NCBI RefSeq assembly: GCF_000739065.1
Contig: NZ_CP009149.1
Span: 186,001-250,000 of the forward strand
DNA length: 64,000 nucleotides
Direction: 5' to 3'
Source: Methanocaldococcus bathoardescens
GTDB taxonomy: Archaea; AGJL01; Methanococci; Methanococcales; Methanocaldococcaceae
Position numbers and translations under genes: made by a program. The notes beneath the pieces are model-generated. The model was not told where the DNA came from. It saw nothing but the letters and a program-made list of their open reading frames with translations, and ran no database searches. This document shows positions 1 through 8,942 of this stretch, one piece after another; the first letter of the stretch is position 1, and every line of letters begins with the position of its first letter.

Positions 1-1
1 A

Positions 2-901
2 ATTGAAGGAAAATCTTCTATTGATGAAGTTTTGGAAATTCATAGTAAAGAGTATGTAGATTCAATAGTAAAGCTTTGTAATGATTCATTTAATTATTAT
101 GATGGCGATACATACATATCCAATGGAACTTTAGATGCGGCATTAACTGCCTTTAAATTAGCAAAAGAAGCTGTAAAATTAGCATTAAAAGAGAAAGATT
201 TATACTTTGCTTTAACAAGACCTCCTGGGCATCATGCAGGAATTTCTGGAAGAGCTTTAGGAGCAATGTCAAACGGTTTTTGCATCTTCAATAATATAGC
301 AGGAGCTGCAGAATTGGCTAAAAAGTATATGAAAAAAGTTATAATAATTGATTTTGATGTCCATCATGGAAATGGAACTCAGGAAATCTTTTGGAATGAT
401 GAGAATGTTATCCATATAGATTTCCATCAAAAAGGCATCTATCCTGGAACAGGAGATGTATTTGATATTGGTGGAGAAAAGGCAGAAGGGACTAAAATAA
501 ATCTTCCTTTCCAATCACATTCAACCGACTCTGATTACATATTTACGTGGAATGATGTTGTTGAACCAATATTGGATTACTTTAAACCAAGTATTGTTTT
601 AGTTTCTGCTGGTTTTGATGCTTTTATAAATGATGGTTTGGCAAGCATGGATTTAACTGAAACCTTTTATAGATTTGCAGGAGCTAAGCTTAGTAAATAT
701 GGCGTTGTAGCAGTTTTAGAAGGGGGTTATGGAATGGGACTAAAGTATGCCCCACCAGCATTTTTAGAAGGTTATGTTAAAGCTGAGGATATATTAGATA
801 CTTTATTGGATGAAAAATATTCAATTTCTCCTTCCAATGATACTAAATTAATAGTTGAAAATGTTAAGAGGATAATTGAAGAGTATTTAAATATCTTTTA
901 A
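2..901 (+). CDS. Histone deacetylase / acetoin-utilisation family hydrolase (5' end outside window)
   Basis: The reading frame is open from base 2, so the true start lies to the left; about 300 residues remain. The arginase-deacetylase signatures are present: RPPGHHAG (active-site His pair), DFDVHHGNGTQ (Zn-binding Asp/His), SAGFDA (second metal Asp) and EGGYG near the C-terminus. Family members deacetylate acetyl-lysine, acetylpolyamines or other acyl-amides using Zn or Fe. Archaeal substrates are poorly defined, so the histone name is only a family label. The stop codon directly abuts the convergent flavoprotein gene on the other strand, leaving no spacer. This resembles MJ0535 of M. jannaschii (from memory). 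The family call is secure; the substrate is unknown. Confidence 0.88.
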   Translation: MEGKSSIDEVLEIHSKEYVDSIVKLCNDSFNYYDGDTYISNGTLDAALTAFKLAKEAVKLALKEKDLYFALTRPPGHHAGISGRALGAMSNGFCIFNNIAGAAELAKKYMKKVIIIDFDVHHGNGTQEIFWNDENVIHIDFHQKGIYPGTGDVFDIGGEKAEGTKINLPFQSHSTDSDYIFTWNDVVEPILDYFKPSIVLVSAGFDAFINDGLASMDLTETFYRFAGAKLSKYGVVAVLEGGYGMGLKYAPPAFLEGYVKAEDILDTLLDEKYSISPSNDTKLIVENVKRIIEEYLNIF

Positions 902-2065
902 TTATACTTCAATTTTTGCTAACTTTCTACCAAATTCTTTAATTTTTTTAATATTATCTTCCCTTGGTGTAAATCTAAATGCCAATATTTCATCATCAAC
1001 AACTTTAAATCCTAATTTTTTAAAAAATTCATTTATTTTTTTAGTTGCACATTCTTTCCATCCATAGGAACCAAAAGCTACACCAATCTTTTTATTATCC
1101 AGTTTTAATCCCTCTATATAAGTTAATAACATCCCCACTTTTGGATGAACATTCATATTTATTGTTGGGGAACCAATTAACACATACTTTGCATCTAAAA
1201 TATCTCTAATTATAATATTTAATGAGGATGTGCCCAATCTGTGGTATATTACATTAACTCCCCCATCAGCTAACCCTTCCCCAAGTGCTCTGGCTATTTT
1301 TTCTGTAGAATAGTGAATGGTCGCATACACAATAACTGCAGTATTTTTATGAAATCCAGAACTCCAGATACGATATTTTGTTAGAATCTCATCAATCATC
1401 TTACGCCAAATAACACCATGTGATGGACATATATATTCCAAATTTAAATCTTTTAAAATACTTAGTATTTTTAAAATGCTATTTTTATGTGGTAGCAATA
1501 TGTTGGCAAAATATTCTTTAGCTTCAAGGATAATTTTATGCCCTATATCTGCATCTATTTTTTCTTTATATGCCACATGCTGTCCAAATAATTCATTTGA
1601 AAACAGGATTTCATCTTCTATACAGTATGTTAGCACATGTCCAAATTTATCGTCAGTTATAAATTTTAATGTTCTATTTCCAATATTTATTTCATCTCCA
1701 TTATTTACAATAACAAATTCCCAATCTTTTGTATCAAATTGGGCGTCTAAATAATATTTTCCAATTTTTGTAGTTATAACCTTTGCACCTGTGAGTTCAA
1801 CAAGCTTTCCTATACACTCATTGTGGTCTAAACTAATATGGTTTGAGATTATATAATCTAATTTTAGATTAGCTATGTCTTTCAAATATAACAGTAATTC
1901 ATCAAAATATTTCATTCTTGTAGTATCAATCAAAACATTATTTTTATCTAAGATAAGATATGAATTGTATGTAGTGCCTTTGTTGATATCTAACCCTTTA
2001 TATTCTCTGATTTTCCATTCTATAAAACTCATGCAGTAAATATTATCTTTTATTTTTAATACCAT
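902..2065 (-). CDS. Type A flavoprotein (flavodiiron family) with altered diiron ligands
   Basis: About 387 residues in two parts: an N-terminal metallo-beta-lactamase-like domain and a C-terminal flavodoxin domain with a GSPTINMNVHPK-type FMN loop near residue 300. Canonical family members (FprA) reduce O2 to water with F420H2 and a diiron site. Here the usual HxExDH motif reads HISLDH (Glu replaced by Ser) and the SND-type aspartate reads SNELFGQH (Asp replaced by Glu), while the CPSHG histidine and an FGH histidine remain. The diiron site may therefore be modified or lost. The start is the ATG at 2065, preceded by GGTGGGG. Family identity is confident; O2 reductase activity is doubtful. 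Confidence 0.85.
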   Translation of the reverse strand: MVLKIKDNIYCMSFIEWKIREYKGLDINKGTTYNSYLILDKNNVLIDTTRMKYFDELLLYLKDIANLKLDYIISNHISLDHNECIGKLVELTGAKVITTKIGKYYLDAQFDTKDWEFVIVNNGDEINIGNRTLKFITDDKFGHVLTYCIEDEILFSNELFGQHVAYKEKIDADIGHKIILEAKEYFANILLPHKNSILKILSILKDLNLEYICPSHGVIWRKMIDEILTKYRIWSSGFHKNTAVIVYATIHYSTEKIARALGEGLADGGVNVIYHRLGTSSLNIIIRDILDAKYVLIGSPTINMNVHPKVGMLLTYIEGLKLDNKKIGVAFGSYGWKECATKKINEFFKKLGFKVVDDEILAFRFTPREDNIKKIKEFGRKLAKIEV

Positions 2066-2235
2066 ATACCCCACCAAAAATATTAATTATAAGAACTCAA
2101 AACTCTAAGAGTACAACATTAAATATTCTGGCGATAGTAATATATAATATAATGTCAATGTTAATTTAAGTAAAATAACAACTAAGTAATCTTTATAATG
2201 CCTAATTTAACTAACAGAATAGATTGAGGGGAATT

Positions 2236-2406
2236 ATGGTAAAAATAAATCATAAAAAATGTGGTTATTGTGGAGCATGTGTTGGAGTTTGTGAAAAGAT
2301 GGCAATTAATTTAATGGAACATATTATAGTTATTGATGAAGAAAAATGCAGTAACTGTAAGTTGTGTGTAATTGTATGTCCATTAAATGCATTAGAGGGA
2401 GAATAA
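2236..2406 (+). CDS. Small 2x[4Fe-4S] ferredoxin
   Basis: A 56-residue protein with two CxxCxxCxxxC motifs ([11 protein letters not shown] and [11 protein letters not shown]), each binding one [4Fe-4S] cluster. The first lacks the usual proline after the last Cys and has Glu instead. The ATG at 2236 follows GAGGGG. Its stop overlaps the start of the geranylgeranyl reductase by one base, so the two are translationally coupled. The likely role, inferred from this linkage, is to deliver electrons to that FAD reductase for saturation of lipid chains. Confidence 0.88.
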   Translation: MVKINHKKCGYCGACVGVCEKMAINLMEHIIVIDEEKCSNCKLCVIVCPLNALEGE

Positions 2407-3581
2407 TGAGAGAGTTAAATGATGTATATGATGTAGTGGTTGTTGGAGCTGGACCAGGAGGAAGCATGGCAAGTTATGCATCAGCAAAGAATGGAGCTAA
2501 AACACTATTAATTGAGAAATCTCAAGAGATTGGGGAGCCAGTTAGGTGTGCTGAAGCAATTCCATCAATAGAGGAATTTGGATTAAAACCAGAACCAGAG
2601 TTTGTTAGAAACATTATTAAGGGAGGAATTTTATTCTCCCCTTCTGGAAAAAAAGTTACAGTAACTCAAGATAAAGCTCAAGGATATATAGTTGAGAGAA
2701 AAATTTTTGATAAATATTTGGCTATAAGAGCAGCTAAGGTAGGAAGTAAAGTAGCTGTTAAAACAACAGCTATAGATTTAGAGAGAGATGGGAATTATTG
2801 GAATGTTATAGTTGAATTTTTGGGAGAAGAGTATGCTATAAAAACCAAAGTGGTTATAGCTGCCGATGGAGTTGAAAGTAACATAGCTGAATATGCTGGA
2901 TTAAAGGCAAAGAAAAAACCATTAGAGATTTGTTCCTGTGCAGAATATGAAATGACAAATGTTGAATTGTTGGATAAAAATATGATGGAATTCTATTTTG
3001 GTAATGAAGTAGCTCCAGGTGGTTATGTTTGGATATTCCCTAAAGGAGAGACAGCAAATGTAGGTTTAGGAGTTAGAGACAAGAAAAAGAAGGCTATTGA
3101 TTATTTAGAAGAATTTATAGAAAATGGTTTGGCTAAAGATAGGTTAAAGGATGCAACACCAATAGAATTTAAAGTTGGAGGAGCTCCTGTTTCTGGCCCT
3201 ATAGAAAAAACCTATACAGATGGTCTTTTAGTTGTTGGAGACGCTGCTGGGCAGATAAGCCCATTAACTGGTGGAGGTATATATTTAGCAATGGATTGTG
3301 GTTTAATAGCTGGAGAAGTGGCGAGTAAAGCAATAAAAGCAAATGATTGGAGTGAAGAAACCCTAAAAGAATATGAAAGAAGATGGAAGGAAAAGCATTA
3401 TGAGTATTTAATGAATCATCTAAAATATAGAAAAATTTTAGAGAAAATGAGTGATGATGAGTTAGATGCTTTAGCAGAGGCATTAGGAGATAGTTTAGAG
3501 GGCATTGATTTGAAAAAATTTGTTAAAAGAATAATAACTAAAAAACCTTCCCTTTTAAAATACTTTAAGGATTTATTATAA
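2406..3581 (+). CDS. Geranylgeranyl reductase family FAD protein (digeranylgeranylglycerophospholipid reductase)
   Basis: A 391-residue flavoprotein that in archaea saturates the isoprenoid chains of membrane ether lipids. The N-terminal Rossmann FAD motif [13 protein letters not shown], a GEPVRCAEA-type loop near residue 45, and the second FAD motif [19 protein letters not shown] near residue 280 fit this family. The ATG at 2406 was chosen over an upstream in-frame TTG because it overlaps the ferredoxin stop codon and the GAGGGAG just before it is a good ribosome binding site. The partner ferredoxin is the plausible electron donor. Lipid chemistry elsewhere in the window (UbiA prenyltransferase, about 23.1-23.9 kb) belongs to the same pathway. 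Confidence 0.9.
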   Translation: MRELNDVYDVVVVGAGPGGSMASYASAKNGAKTLLIEKSQEIGEPVRCAEAIPSIEEFGLKPEPEFVRNIIKGGILFSPSGKKVTVTQDKAQGYIVERKIFDKYLAIRAAKVGSKVAVKTTAIDLERDGNYWNVIVEFLGEEYAIKTKVVIAADGVESNIAEYAGLKAKKKPLEICSCAEYEMTNVELLDKNMMEFYFGNEVAPGGYVWIFPKGETANVGLGVRDKKKKAIDYLEEFIENGLAKDRLKDATPIEFKVGGAPVSGPIEKTYTDGLLVVGDAAGQISPLTGGGIYLAMDCGLIAGEVASKAIKANDWSEETLKEYERRWKEKHYEYLMNHLKYRKILEKMSDDELDALAEALGDSLEGIDLKKFVKRIITKKPSLLKYFKDLL

Positions 3582-3610
3582 CTTAGTTTATCTTAATTTA
3601 TCAATTTAAT

Positions 3611-4048
3611 TTATTTCTTTGGTTTTTTAACTACTAAAACTGGACAGTGAGCATTTTTAATAACTCTTTCAGCAACACTACCTAATAATATTCTTTCTAA
3701 TCCTGTTTTTCCTGTAGTTCCCATAACAATCAAATCTGCTTTTTTCTTTTCAGCAAATTCAACAATTTCTTTTGCAGGAACACCCTCCAACATCTCTGTA
3801 TGAATTTTAACCCCCCACTCTTCAGCCAATTTTTTAACCTTTTTTAAAGCCTCATGCCCTTCCTCTTTTAATAGCTCACTTATCATTTCCCAGCTTCCTT
3901 CTGCAGGTAATCCAACAAATGGAGAGACATCAACAACATATATTGCGTAAACCTCAGCATCGAATTCCTTGGCTATATTTATCCCATGCTTTGCAGCTTC
4001 AATTGAGACATCTGAGCCATCAGTTGGAATGACTATTTTTTTATACAA
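3611..4048 (-). CDS. Universal stress protein, UspA family
   Basis: A 145-residue single-domain protein. It begins YKKIVIPTDGSD and carries the ATP-binding signature G-x2-G-x9-GS as GTTGKTGLERILLGS near residue 115, followed by the HCPVLVVK C-terminal strand. ATP-binding archaeal Usp proteins such as MJ0577 are dimeric nucleotide switches; the physiological signal is unknown. The gene is convergent with the geranylgeranyl reductase. About 90 bases upstream of its start lies the left end of the insertion sequence, so that insertion may sit within its upstream region. Confidence 0.9.
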   Translation of the reverse strand: MYKKIVIPTDGSDVSIEAAKHGINIAKEFDAEVYAIYVVDVSPFVGLPAEGSWEMISELLKEEGHEALKKVKKLAEEWGVKIHTEMLEGVPAKEIVEFAEKKKADLIVMGTTGKTGLERILLGSVAERVIKNAHCPVLVVKKPKK

Positions 4049-4140
4049 GTTTTCACCATTTCTGCTTTCTTAATATTTTAATTGAGTTTTAGGTATATTA
4101 TATAATAATTTTGAAGTTCATGGAATAAAAACCTTTTGAG

Positions 4141-4836
4141 ACTGTCAAGTTAAACTTTTATTAATATATCGATAAAAAATAATAAAATATGAGACTCACG
4201 ATAGAGATTATAAAGGAGAGAATCAAAGAGAAGAAGCTTTTTAAAAGAAATAGAAAGTCGATAGAAGTTAAAATCTTAGCAGGGCTTTTATACTACCTCG
4301 GGTTATCGTTGAGAAAGACGAGTTTATTCCTCTCCCAATTCGAAAGTATAAGCCACGAGTCAGTTAGAGTTTATTATCACAAGATTAAAGAAGTCTTAAA
4401 CGAACCTAAGAGGAGTGTAAGAAACCCAATTGCAATAGACGAGACTAAACTAAAATTTGGAGATAAGACTATTTACGTATGGTCTGCTATTGACGTTAAA
4501 TCGAAGGAATGCTTGGGAGTTTATATATCAGAGACAAGAAATTACCTCGATACTATATTATTCGTTAGGGGTATATTAAAATTTTGCTCGAATAAGCCTA
4601 AAATTTTGGTTGATGGTGGGAGATGGTATCCGTGGGCGTTGCAGAAGTTGGGCTTAAAATTTGAAAGAGTCCGATTCGGACTGAGAAATTGTGTAGAAAG
4701 CTTCTTCTCACTGCTTAAACGAAGAACAAAAGCATTCTTTAATAGATTCCCTAATAATAGTAAGTTCGATACGGTTATTAGTTGGATAAAGAGCTTCATG
4801 ATGTTCTATAACTGGATACTATCATAACTTGACAGT
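4141..4836 (+). mobile_element. Insertion sequence, 696 bp, IS6-like
   Basis: The ends are 12-bp perfect terminal inverted repeats: ACTGTCAAGTTA at 4141-4152 and its complement at 4825-4836. A single DDE transposase gene fills the interior. The transposase TAA stop codon forms the inner three bases of the right repeat. I see no matching target duplication in the flanks (left flank ends CTTTTGAG, right flank starts TTCTGGTA). Either the insertion is old or later rearrangement removed one side. Size and organisation fit compact IS6-type elements of archaea. Confidence 0.85.
4189..4827 (+). CDS. DDE transposase, IS6-like
   Basis: A 212-residue protein with an N-terminal helical DNA-binding region and an RNase H-fold catalytic core. 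The acidic triad can be assigned to Asp in AIDETKLK (about residue 84), Asp in [12 protein letters not shown] (about residue 141) and Glu in [13 protein letters not shown] (about residue 169). The spacing fits IS6/IS240-type enzymes, which are 200-240 residues. The frame appears intact. Codon use is somewhat richer in CTC/TCG/CGA than in the neighbours, consistent with a mobile gene. Confidence 0.88.
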   Translation: MRLTIEIIKERIKEKKLFKRNRKSIEVKILAGLLYYLGLSLRKTSLFLSQFESISHESVRVYYHKIKEVLNEPKRSVRNPIAIDETKLKFGDKTIYVWSAIDVKSKECLGVYISETRNYLDTILFVRGILKFCSNKPKILVDGGRWYPWALQKLGLKFERVRFGLRNCVESFFSLLKRRTKAFFNRFPNNSKFDTVISWIKSFMMFYNWILS

Positions 4837-5191
4837 TTCTGGTAAAATTAGGATAAAATCTTAATTGCTATACATTTAAATATGGGAATTAACCATAATA
4901 AGGAAATAACTAAATGCTTTTCTATTTTAGTTTATAATTTATATTTAATTTACTAAATTAAAGTAAATTAGTTATATCGCTATTCTACTTCAACCTTAAA
5001 CTATATATAGCCCTTATAGAAATATTTTATGGTCATATAATTTTACTTAATAGTTGTGTCCTAAATCTCTAATAATTACTCTTATAATACATTAATAATA
5101 AAATCTAATGAACTTATGTCATATAAATTCTTTATTTTTGTAAAGTATTCTATGTAAATAATAAACAATAAAAATGTAAAAGGTGAGATAA
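4837..5191. other. 355-bp intergenic region between the IS and the alcohol dehydrogenase
   Basis: AT-rich, with no supported gene on either strand. It contains a TATA-like stretch (CTATATATAGCC, about 5001-5012) that could be a promoter but lies nearly 180 bases before the alcohol dehydrogenase start. I see no long palindrome or C/D box architecture here. Confidence 0.6.
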
Positions 5192-6406
5192 ATGAACTAC
5201 GAAAAAGAAGTAAATATAAACAACGTATTTGAATTAAGATGCAAAACAACAGATTACTTTGGAGTTGGAGCAATACACAAATTTGATGACATTGCAAAAG
5301 AATTCGTTGAAAAAGGCATGAAAAACTTCCTCTTTGTAACAGGAAAAAGCAGTTACAAAAAATGTGGAGCATGGGATGTAATAGAACCAATCTTAGACAA
5401 GTATGGAATAAACTATGAATTATACAACAAAGTATCAGCCAACCCAACAGTTGATATGATTGACGAAGCAGTAAAATTAGGAAAAGAAATAGAAAGTCAA
5501 GTTGTTATTGGAATTGGTGGAGGAAGCCCATTAGACACTGCAAAAAGCGTGGCAGTATTATTAGAATACCCAGACAAGACAGGTAGGGACTTATACGAAT
5601 TCAAATTTGCTCCAGAAAGGGCAAAGCCAATTGTAGCAATAAACACTACACATGGAACTGGAAGTGAGGTAGATAGGTTTGCAGTTGCTACTGTTCCAGA
5701 GAAGAACTATAAACCAGCAATTGTTTATGATTGCATTTACCCAACCTATGCAATTGATGACCCTGCATTAATGACAAAACTTCCAAAAGAGCAAGCTCTC
5801 GCTACAGCAATTGATGCTGTGAACCACGTTAATGAAGCTGCAACAACAAAAGTGGCAAGCCCTTATGTTGTTGATTTGGCAAGGAGAACTGTAGGATTGA
5901 TAAAAGAGTATTTACCAAGAGTTTTAGAAAATCCAGAAGATTTAACTGCGAGATATTGGGTTTTATATGCCTCTACAATTGCAGGAATTGCTTTGGATAA
6001 TGGTTTAGCTCACATTACTCATGCTTTAGAACACCCATTGAGTGCTATTGACGCTAATGTTACTCATGGTATTGGGTTAGCGGCATTAATGCCTGCAGTT
6101 GTAAAATACTGTCATCCAGCATTGCCAAAGACTTTTGCTTATATTTATGAGCCAATAGTTGAGGATAAGGAGAGGGCTGAAAAGGATGCAAACTATCTTG
6201 CTCAAGAGATTGAGAAGTGGTTGTTTGATTTGGGCTTAACTCAAAAACTACCTGATTTAGGATTTAAAGAAAGTGATGTTGATGAATTGACGAGATTGGC
6301 AATGACTACCCCAAGTTTGGATATCTTGTTATCTTTAGCACCTATTGAAGTTAATGAGGATGTTGTTAGAAATATTTACTTAGATTCAATGCAACCCATT
6401 CAATAA
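5192..6406 (+). CDS. Iron-containing alcohol dehydrogenase (group III)
   Basis: A 404-residue protein. Nucleotide binding is shown by GGGSPLDTAKSVA near residue 105 and NTTHGTGSEVDRFA near residue 155. The metal ligands of the family are visible: the Asp/His pair in DAVNHVNEA, then LAHITHALEHPLSA and NVTHGIGLA. It would interconvert an alcohol and aldehyde with NAD(P); the substrate cannot be told. The ATG at 5192 follows AAGGTGAG. It stands alone, downstream of an insertion sequence, so it may be an accessory gene. Confidence 0.9.
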   Translation: MNYEKEVNINNVFELRCKTTDYFGVGAIHKFDDIAKEFVEKGMKNFLFVTGKSSYKKCGAWDVIEPILDKYGINYELYNKVSANPTVDMIDEAVKLGKEIESQVVIGIGGGSPLDTAKSVAVLLEYPDKTGRDLYEFKFAPERAKPIVAINTTHGTGSEVDRFAVATVPEKNYKPAIVYDCIYPTYAIDDPALMTKLPKEQALATAIDAVNHVNEAATTKVASPYVVDLARRTVGLIKEYLPRVLENPEDLTARYWVLYASTIAGIALDNGLAHITHALEHPLSAIDANVTHGIGLAALMPAVVKYCHPALPKTFAYIYEPIVEDKERAEKDANYLAQEIEKWLFDLGLTQKLPDLGFKESDVDELTRLAMTTPSLDILLSLAPIEVNEDVVRNIYLDSMQPIQ

Positions 6407-6465
6407 ATAATTAATTTTTGTGGAAACAAAAACTATTAAAAAAAACTTAAAACTATATATAAATA

Positions 6466-6523
6466 TGGCAATGATGAAAAGAGGGTTAGCTGAACTGTGA
6501 TGATACTTACCCGATCTGAGCCA
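6466..6523 (+). ncRNA. C/D box sRNA (2'-O-methylation guide)
   Basis: Complete archaeal C/D architecture in an intergenic gap: stem TGGC (6466-6469), box C ATGATGA (6471-6477), 12-nt guide (6478-6489), box D' CTGA (6490-6493), 3-nt spacer, box C' GTGATGA (6497-6503), 12-nt guide (6504-6515), box D CTGA (6516-6519), closing GCCA. Both guides are exactly 12 nt, as in typical archaeal guides bound by L7Ae, Nop5 and fibrillarin. The D guide is complementary to AUCGGGUAAGUA. Its core UCGGGUAAGU matches, from memory, the conserved 23S rRNA helix 71 region (E. coli about 1930-1940), with the middle G of GGG as predicted target. It ends just before the stop codon of the convergent ZPR1 gene. Confidence 0.88.
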
Positions 6524-7108
6524 CTATTTTTTCTCTTTATCCAAATCCATAATTACGATTCCTTCTTTTAATTTTTCAACTTCTTCTTCACTTAATATCT
6601 CTTCTTCAACACCATCTCCAATAATGGCACTATGTCCTAATGGGTCGATTAATATTAAAGTTGCTTCGTCCTTACCTTCTTTCAATTTCTTTATTCTTTC
6701 TCTAAGTTCTTCAGCTTTCTTTTTTTGTTCTTCTGTCTCAGCCCATCTAATTAAAGTTTGTAATATATTATCAACCCTATTTAAAACCCCCTCAACATTG
6801 CTAACAAATCCCTCAGCTAATGGACCAGGTTTAATTTCAACGCCCAATTCTGGAATTTGCATATAGGCAGAGGAACTTCTAACAACTCTCTTATTTAAAT
6901 CTCTCTCACTCTTAATTTTTAACATATACTTTTTTGGCTCTCTAACTTCTAATGGGAATACATCACTTCTTCTAAAATTGCATTTCTCACAAATCATTGT
7001 TGTCTCTAATACGGGGCCAAAGTAAGGGATGTCTATTTGATGGGAAGTTATTATAAAAGTTCCTTTTCCTCCACATACTGGACAGTCTAACCTTTGCACG
7101 TTCTCCAT
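6524..7108 (-). CDS. ZPR1-type zinc finger protein
   Basis: A 194-residue protein starting with a four-cysteine zinc ribbon (CPVCGG at residues 9-14 and CEKCNFR about residue 40), followed by the ZPR1 beta-rich domain with an RVVRSSSAYMQIPELG segment and an acidic, Lys/Glu-rich C-terminus. Archaeal homologues have one ZPR1 module whereas eukaryotic ZPR1 has two. The eukaryotic protein acts with eEF1A; the archaeal role is unknown. A minus-strand promoter with BRE-like CGAAAAG and TTTATATA (7141-7158) lies just upstream. Confidence 0.88.
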   Translation of the reverse strand: MENVQRLDCPVCGGKGTFIITSHQIDIPYFGPVLETTMICEKCNFRRSDVFPLEVREPKKYMLKIKSERDLNKRVVRSSSAYMQIPELGVEIKPGPLAEGFVSNVEGVLNRVDNILQTLIRWAETEEQKKKAEELRERIKKLKEGKDEATLILIDPLGHSAIIGDGVEEEILSEEEVEKLKEGIVIMDLDKEKK

Positions 7109-7140
7109 TTTATCACCTATGGGGAACTTTTAATCAATCT

Positions 7141-7187
7141 AATATATAAACTTTTCGTCTTCTTTTTTGTGGGTAACTTTTATATAT
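7141..7187. promoter_or_regulatory. Divergent promoter pair between ZPR1 and the eha-linked regulator
   Basis: On the minus strand, CGAAAAG followed by TTTATATATT (about 7158 down to 7141) is a strong BRE/TATA pair 33 bases or more before the ZPR1 start. On the plus strand, TTTATATAT at 7179-7187 would place a transcript start near 7210, ahead of the HTH gene at 7286. These are assignments by eye. Confidence 0.65.
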
Positions 7188-7285
7188 TTCTCAAGGGATA
7201 ATGTTATTCCATAGCGATAATATAATGATTGATTATGAAAAATGGCGGAATATATTTTCCTATACTATAAAGAATTCGTGAGAAC

Positions 7286-7924
7286 ATGTATAAAAAATTA
7301 GAGATTATTGAAAGAGCAATACTATTAAATCCACAATATATTCAAGCATTTAGGGAAAAATTGAAAATTACACAATCAAAATTAGCTAAGGAAAGTGGTA
7401 TTAGTCAATCTCATCTTAGTATGTTAGAGAAAGGGAAAAGGCAAGCAACTAAACTCATAGCAACTGCTGTAACTCTCGGTTTATTAAAATGCTTCTCATC
7501 TAATAATGTTGAAGACCCAATAATTGAACTTTTAGATACCCTTTCTTTATTAAAATTTGAAGATACATTTGCTGATTTTGTTTATGAAATTATTGAAAAA
7601 GGTGATAAAAGATATTTGAGGATGATTGAAGGCTATCCAGTATTGATTATAAGCAAAGAGAATTTACTAAATGAGATGAAAAATAGGTTAGAAGTTATGG
7701 ATATTGAAAGTATAGAGTTGTCAAGAGGGAAGATAAGAGTCTTGGGAAAACATCTTGACAATAAATATGTTGAGATATTTTTAGATTGCTCAGATGTTAG
7801 AAGATTGGAAAAAAAATTTATGAAAAAAACAGGTAAAAAAGTTATTATTCAAGTATTCCCAAAAGATGAAGTGCCGCCAATTTATTCAACAAATAAAGAT
7901 TGTATCATAATTCACTGCTGGTGA
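7286..7924 (+). CDS. XRE-family HTH protein, candidate regulator of the eha operon
   Basis: A 212-residue protein. Residues 18-70 form a cro/C1-type helix-turn-helix ([20 protein letters not shown] then [12 protein letters not shown]). The remaining 140 residues hold an alpha/beta region I do not recognise, ending in CIIIHCW. The ATG at 7286 follows GTGAG. Its stop is only 8 bases before ehaA, in the same direction, so it is almost certainly co-transcribed with eha and could autoregulate it. That regulatory role is inferred from position only. Confidence 0.8.
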   Translation: MYKKLEIIERAILLNPQYIQAFREKLKITQSKLAKESGISQSHLSMLEKGKRQATKLIATAVTLGLLKCFSSNNVEDPIIELLDTLSLLKFEDTFADFVYEIIEKGDKRYLRMIEGYPVLIISKENLLNEMKNRLEVMDIESIELSRGKIRVLGKHLDNKYVEIFLDCSDVRRLEKKFMKKTGKKVIIQVFPKDEVPPIYSTNKDCIIIHCW

Positions 7925-7931
7925 GAGAGTG

Positions 7932-8195
7932 ATGGATATTGTTATTTTGCATCTAATAGCTTTAATAACATCAGTAATTGTTGCTTTAATCTTAAAACTT
8001 CCACTGCTTCCAAAAGAAAAACCTATAAGGTTTAGCTTTGAGACATCTGTTATATTTCCAACACCAATATTGGCTTTAGGTATTGAAGCAATATTTAGAA
8101 ATTTATTTGGGGATTATATAAGCTTAGCTTTCTTTGCTGGGCTATTTGGGGCTTTGTTATCAAAATATGCTGATAAGTTGTTTGGTGAGCCATAA
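7932..8195 (+). CDS. ehaA: Energy-converting hydrogenase A subunit A
   Basis: An 87-residue hydrophobic protein with about three membrane segments (residues 2-20, 35-55, 62-78). It is first in a long run of small membrane proteins ending in [NiFe] hydrogenase subunits, the order known for the eha operon of M. thermautotrophicus. The ATG at 7932 is preferred to the GTG one codon earlier because GGTG lies 8 bases upstream. Its stop overlaps the ehaB start by one base (TAATG). Assignment rests on position, size and hydropathy. Confidence 0.8.
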   Translation: MDIVILHLIALITSVIVALILKLPLLPKEKPIRFSFETSVIFPTPILALGIEAIFRNLFGDYISLAFFAGLFGALLSKYADKLFGEP

Positions 8196-8689
8196 TGGAA
8201 GCTTTTGAAATTATAAAAGTTATTATAGCTGGAATCATATGCTGGCTTAACTTTGTTCTCATTGATACTTACTTTGGACTGCCAGAAAAGCCAGGAGTTT
8301 TAGGAGCTAAGACAATAGGGGAAAAGATTAGAGATATTGGTGGAAATATTCATGGTGGCTACTTTATGGGAAATATCGTCTGCTCTCCAGATGCTTCGGC
8401 AGGAACATTGTTAGCTTCAATAATGAGCTATTTAATGGGAGTTGAAGGAGGATTTATAGCGGCTTTGTTAGTTTGGATTGGCAACCGTTTATGTGCAGAC
8501 CCGGGATATGCAGGAACTATTGGAGCTTTAACAATAACTTTCATCATCTATATCTTAAATCCAATAATTGAAGCAAAATATTTCATCGCAGGAATGGTTT
8601 TGGCAATATTTACAATCCAAGGATTTGAGCATAAATGGGCTTCAATTTTGCTTGGAAAGATAGCTAAAAAGATGAACAGAGGGGAATGA
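8195..8689 (+). CDS. ehaB: Energy-converting hydrogenase A subunit B
   Basis: A 164-residue integral membrane protein with about four or five helices. A conserved-looking loop, [20 protein letters not shown], sits in the middle. It lies between ehaA and ehaC with overlapping codons on both sides, so translation is coupled. Eha is a membrane complex that uses ion motive force to drive H2-dependent ferredoxin reduction; this subunit belongs to its membrane arm. The individual function is unknown. Confidence 0.8.
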   Translation: MEAFEIIKVIIAGIICWLNFVLIDTYFGLPEKPGVLGAKTIGEKIRDIGGNIHGGYFMGNIVCSPDASAGTLLASIMSYLMGVEGGFIAALLVWIGNRLCADPGYAGTIGALTITFIIYILNPIIEAKYFIAGMVLAIFTIQGFEHKWASILLGKIAKKMNRGE

Positions 8690-8934
8690 TGGATATAGTA
8701 GAGATAATTATTGGATTTATAGCATTGTTGATGACAGTTAGGATATTTTTAACAAGAAGTAGAGCAAGAAAATTGCTTTATCTTTGTTGTTTAAGCTTTT
8801 GCATTTCTGCATTAATTGCTCTATATGTGGATTCACCAATGGGAGGAATTGTAGCTATAATTTACTTTATATGCTCAACTTTATCATCCAATGCAATTGC
8901 TTATACAATAGAGCAGACAAAACACATTGAATAG
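8689..8934 (+). CDS. ehaC: Energy-converting hydrogenase A subunit C
   Basis: An 81-residue membrane protein with three predicted helices (residues 3-20, 30-50, 55-75). The second of two tandem ATGs (8689) was chosen because it is better spaced from the ribosome binding site AGAGGGG in the end of ehaB. It overlaps the ehaB stop codon. It is small and hydrophobic, as expected at this position of the eha operon. Confidence 0.75.
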   Translation: MDIVEIIIGFIALLMTVRIFLTRSRARKLLYLCCLSFCISALIALYVDSPMGGIVAIIYFICSTLSSNAIAYTIEQTKHIE

Positions 8935-8942
8935 GTGAAAAT

